Shown: positions 31,373-32,692 of the stretch, piece after piece | How positions within the stretch are numbered: position 1 is the stretch's first letter | Layout of the letters: the number at the start of each line of letters is the position of its first letter | Origin: Bdellovibrionaceae bacterium UBA6776 | GTDB taxonomy: Bacteria > Bdellovibrionota > Bdellovibrionia > Bdellovibrionales > UBA1609 | DNA length: 32,692 bases | Assembly: GCA_002453155.1 (NCBI GenBank) | Contig: DKGG01000005.1 | Span: 1-32,692 of the forward strand | Direction: 5' to 3' | Position numbers and translations under genes: made by a program | The notes under the pieces: generated by a model | Told to the model about the DNA's origin: nothing | Database searches by the model: none | What the model saw: the letters and a program-made list of their open reading frames with translations, nothing else

Positions 31373-32173
31373 TCAGCCTTTGTGGCGATTGTGGCTAGAA
31401 CAGAGCACCTGCAAATTGCTTCGTCTTTGATCTCCTCCCAGTCTTACCGGAAAAATGTGATCCAATTGCAGAAAGTGATCGGATTCACAGCCCGGATATT
31501 GGCATTTATATTTGGCAGCCATTAACACCTCATTTCGTAGGCGCTTGGAAATTTGACGGGGATTCTTTAATTTTGGAGCACCAATCCCTTTGCTCTCAGT
31601 GGATTTTGAGGATTTCCTCTGAACATTTTCATAAGACCCCAGTTCTTTCTCAATCAAGTCCATCAATAAGCTTTCTACATTGTATTTGTGTGATTTCAGC
31701 GCCTTCAATCTTTCCAACTTCTCATTCTGTTCATGGGACAGTTCTAGTCTTAAATGCACTTTATCTGCATATTCTGTCTTTTTGATCTTTAGAGTCGGTG
31801 TGGGTTCCAAAAACATGGCCTTCACCTCACGAGAAGATTTATTTTCCATGGATTTCAAAACCTTTCTCTTTTCTGCCACCGGCTTTTTTCGAAGGTGCTT
31901 AAAAGCTGTGGTCACCGCTGAAAGAGTGAGACTTCCCTGATCGATTTTCTGTTTAATCTCGGGAATATCTTTGGCCAGTCGAACGCAGGCCTGTCTTTGA
32001 TAGGCAGTCGCTTCTGAGTAACCGAGTCCACGAACCAGATAATCAAAAAGAGAATTGTATCCCATATCCAAATATCTCCGGGTGTCCTCGATTTCTTGCA
32101 GTTTGCCTAGGATTTCTGAAGTGATTCGTTTCTCTTTTTGGCGGAGTTCAAGAAGTTCATTGTGAATTTTCAT
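31373..32173 (-). CDS. HNH endonuclease, copy 2
   Basis: A 266-residue paralogue of the protein at 337-1104, with the same helical N-terminal region (LRQKEKRITSEILGKLQEIE, GLGYSEATAYQRQACVRLAK) and the same C-terminal HNH domain: CQYPGCES, LQLDHIFPVRLGG, then N and LCSSHNRHKG. A 12-residue linker before the HNH domain is extra compared with the other copy. The start at 32173 (MKIHNELLEL) is preferred over the frame's first ATG at 32221 because the paralogue aligns from here and AAAGAGG lies upstream. It is flanked on both sides by the structured repeat, which suggests that nuclease and repeats form one element. The nuclease may cut a target near such structures; this is inference. Confidence 0.87.
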   Translation of the reverse strand: MKIHNELLELRQKEKRITSEILGKLQEIEDTRRYLDMGYNSLFDYLVRGLGYSEATAYQRQACVRLAKDIPEIKQKIDQGSLTLSAVTTAFKHLRKKPVAEKRKVLKSMENKSSREVKAMFLEPTPTLKIKKTEYADKVHLRLELSHEQNEKLERLKALKSHKYNVESLLMDLIEKELGSYENVQRKSSKSTESKGIGAPKLKNPRQISKRLRNEVLMAAKYKCQYPGCESDHFLQLDHIFPVRLGGDQRRSNLQVLCSSHNRHKG

Positions 32174-32377
32174 AGGCCCTCTTTCCATTGAAAGAACACT
32201 ACCATGGGTTTTTATTTTCAATTTTTGATCTCTAGGATTGCCTCTGAGAGAATTTTTGCGATGGGCAAAGTCTGTTCATGGATTTTGAAATTGGAGGTTG
32301 CTGCAGGTCTGCGAATTGCGCTAATGGAGGTCCTGTCGATGATTTTAAAATTGAGATTCGCTTGAGTGAAATTGACG

Positions 32378-32431
32378 AAAACCCCGTCAAATAAATTTTC
32401 AAAAAAAGTTAACCCTCGCCGCAACGTTTAG
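32378..32431 (-). promoter_or_regulatory. Conserved 5' block of HNH copy 2
   Basis: On the minus strand this begins CTAAACGTTGCGGC (32431-32418), identical to 77-90, then a T-run, an A-rich stretch, TTTGACGGGGTTTT. It lies 258 nt before the start codon at 32173, against 260 nt for the other copy. It may be a shared promoter or element boundary. Confidence 0.5.
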
Positions 32432-32488
32432 TAGACACTAGGAACTTTGAATTTCCTAAATCCTAATGAGCACATCCTCTCACTACCA

Positions 32489-32692
32489 GATCTTCTTCAT
32501 TCAAAGATTCACAGAAGCAGACACACCCTTCCTTGGGTTCTTCCAGCATTTGCCCTTTGGGCAAAACGCATCCCGCTTGCTGGAGGTCTTTTTCTGTAAA
32601 TCTTTGAATGAAAAAGATTTGCTTTAGAGAGAAGACTTTCTTACGAACTTATTTTTCAAGAACGAAATTCCATAAAGACAGACCTCAATCAA
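32489..32692. repeat. Long direct repeat, copy B (truncated by window end)
   Basis: Same orientation as copy A. It contains a full H1 stem-loop (32489-32619) whose core hairpins are kept: P3's loop changes from GAA to AAA on the minus strand without disturbing the stem, and P4 loses only its inner pair. The left arm of H2 starts at 32640. Two of its changes against copy A make that arm match copy A's right arm better. Confidence 0.85.

Larger units (their letters stand above)
32174..32692. other. Leader of HNH copy 2 and repeat copy B
   Basis: No gene is supported. From left to right on the plus strand it holds a gene-free HNH leader of about 260 bases, the conserved 5' block (32378-32431, minus orientation), and copy B of the long repeat (32489 to window end). 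Confidence 0.6.

Noticed and set aside
31373..32173. IscB/HEARO (OMEGA) system.
   Set aside because: The protein has only an HNH domain and a helical N-terminus; no RuvC motifs or arginine-rich bridge helix.
31032..32692. Integron attC sites with gene cassettes.
   Set aside because: No integrase, no RYYYAAC/GTTRRRY boxes at the feet, and the structure is branched instead of one folded hairpin with spacers.
1..32692. tRNA, rRNA or CRISPR array.
   Set aside because: No cloverleaf with a T-loop GGTTCRA block, no rRNA-like conserved stretch and no regularly spaced short repeats were found on reading both strands; a covariance search could still find something missed.

Overview
The window looks like chromosome from a Bdellovibrio-like bacterium (Bdellovibrionota), at moderate confidence. 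The clues are two regulators of the TIGR02147/DUF4423 type (a family known mainly from Bdellovibrio and Fibrobacter), each beside a gene for a secreted protein, a lysine-rich histone-H1-like protein fused to a SWIB domain, frequent TTG starts, many unfamiliar exported proteins, and a response regulator / HDOD / histidine kinase module. Most of the window is tightly packed housekeeping DNA.

Layout. 1-1104: a diverged HNH endonuclease gene with a long leader. 1244-6382: exported transglutaminase-like cysteine peptidase, small membrane protein, methionine aminopeptidase with S-adenosylhomocysteine hydrolase, a small exported protein, histone H1/SWIB and a J-domain-like protein. 6456-13059 (minus): ettA, then a six-gene run fumC > LOG > unknown > zinc ribbon > EEP phosphohydrolase > bolA with overlapping ends. 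13136-14597 (plus): EVE-domain protein and dusC. 14692-16660 (minus): GMC-type oxidoreductase plus a short signal-bearing partner; the oxidoreductase gene carries a 14-bp tandem duplication that shifts its last codons out of frame. 16944-20167: glutaredoxin, lipoprotein, exported protein and the first TIGR02147 regulator. 20272-20769: a REP-associated tyrosine transposase (RAYT). 21183-25521: large exported protein, smaller exported protein, second TIGR02147 regulator and a lipoprotein. 25639-28323: a second dihydrouridine synthase divergent from purK-purE. 28437-30939: response regulator, HDOD protein and soluble histidine kinase in one operon.

The most unusual part is the right end (30940-32692). 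A second HNH endonuclease gene, paralogous to the one at the left end, lies between two direct copies of a repeat at least 204 bp long (8 mismatches, no gaps, 1457 bp apart). Each repeat holds two large stem-loops in opposite orientation. The two stem-loops share a core of about 70 nt (three short helices and an invariant single-stranded segment) on long outer stems whose sequences are unrelated. Within the core at least six base pairs differ between the two stem-loops by compensatory double changes. That points to a structure kept by selection as RNA or single-stranded DNA. Both HNH genes also share a 14-nt identical block starting 258-260 nt before their start codons. I read this as a candidate HNH-associated mobile or cassette-like element with a structured nucleic-acid part that I cannot match to a known family.

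No rRNA, tRNA, CRISPR array or complete insertion sequence was recognised.
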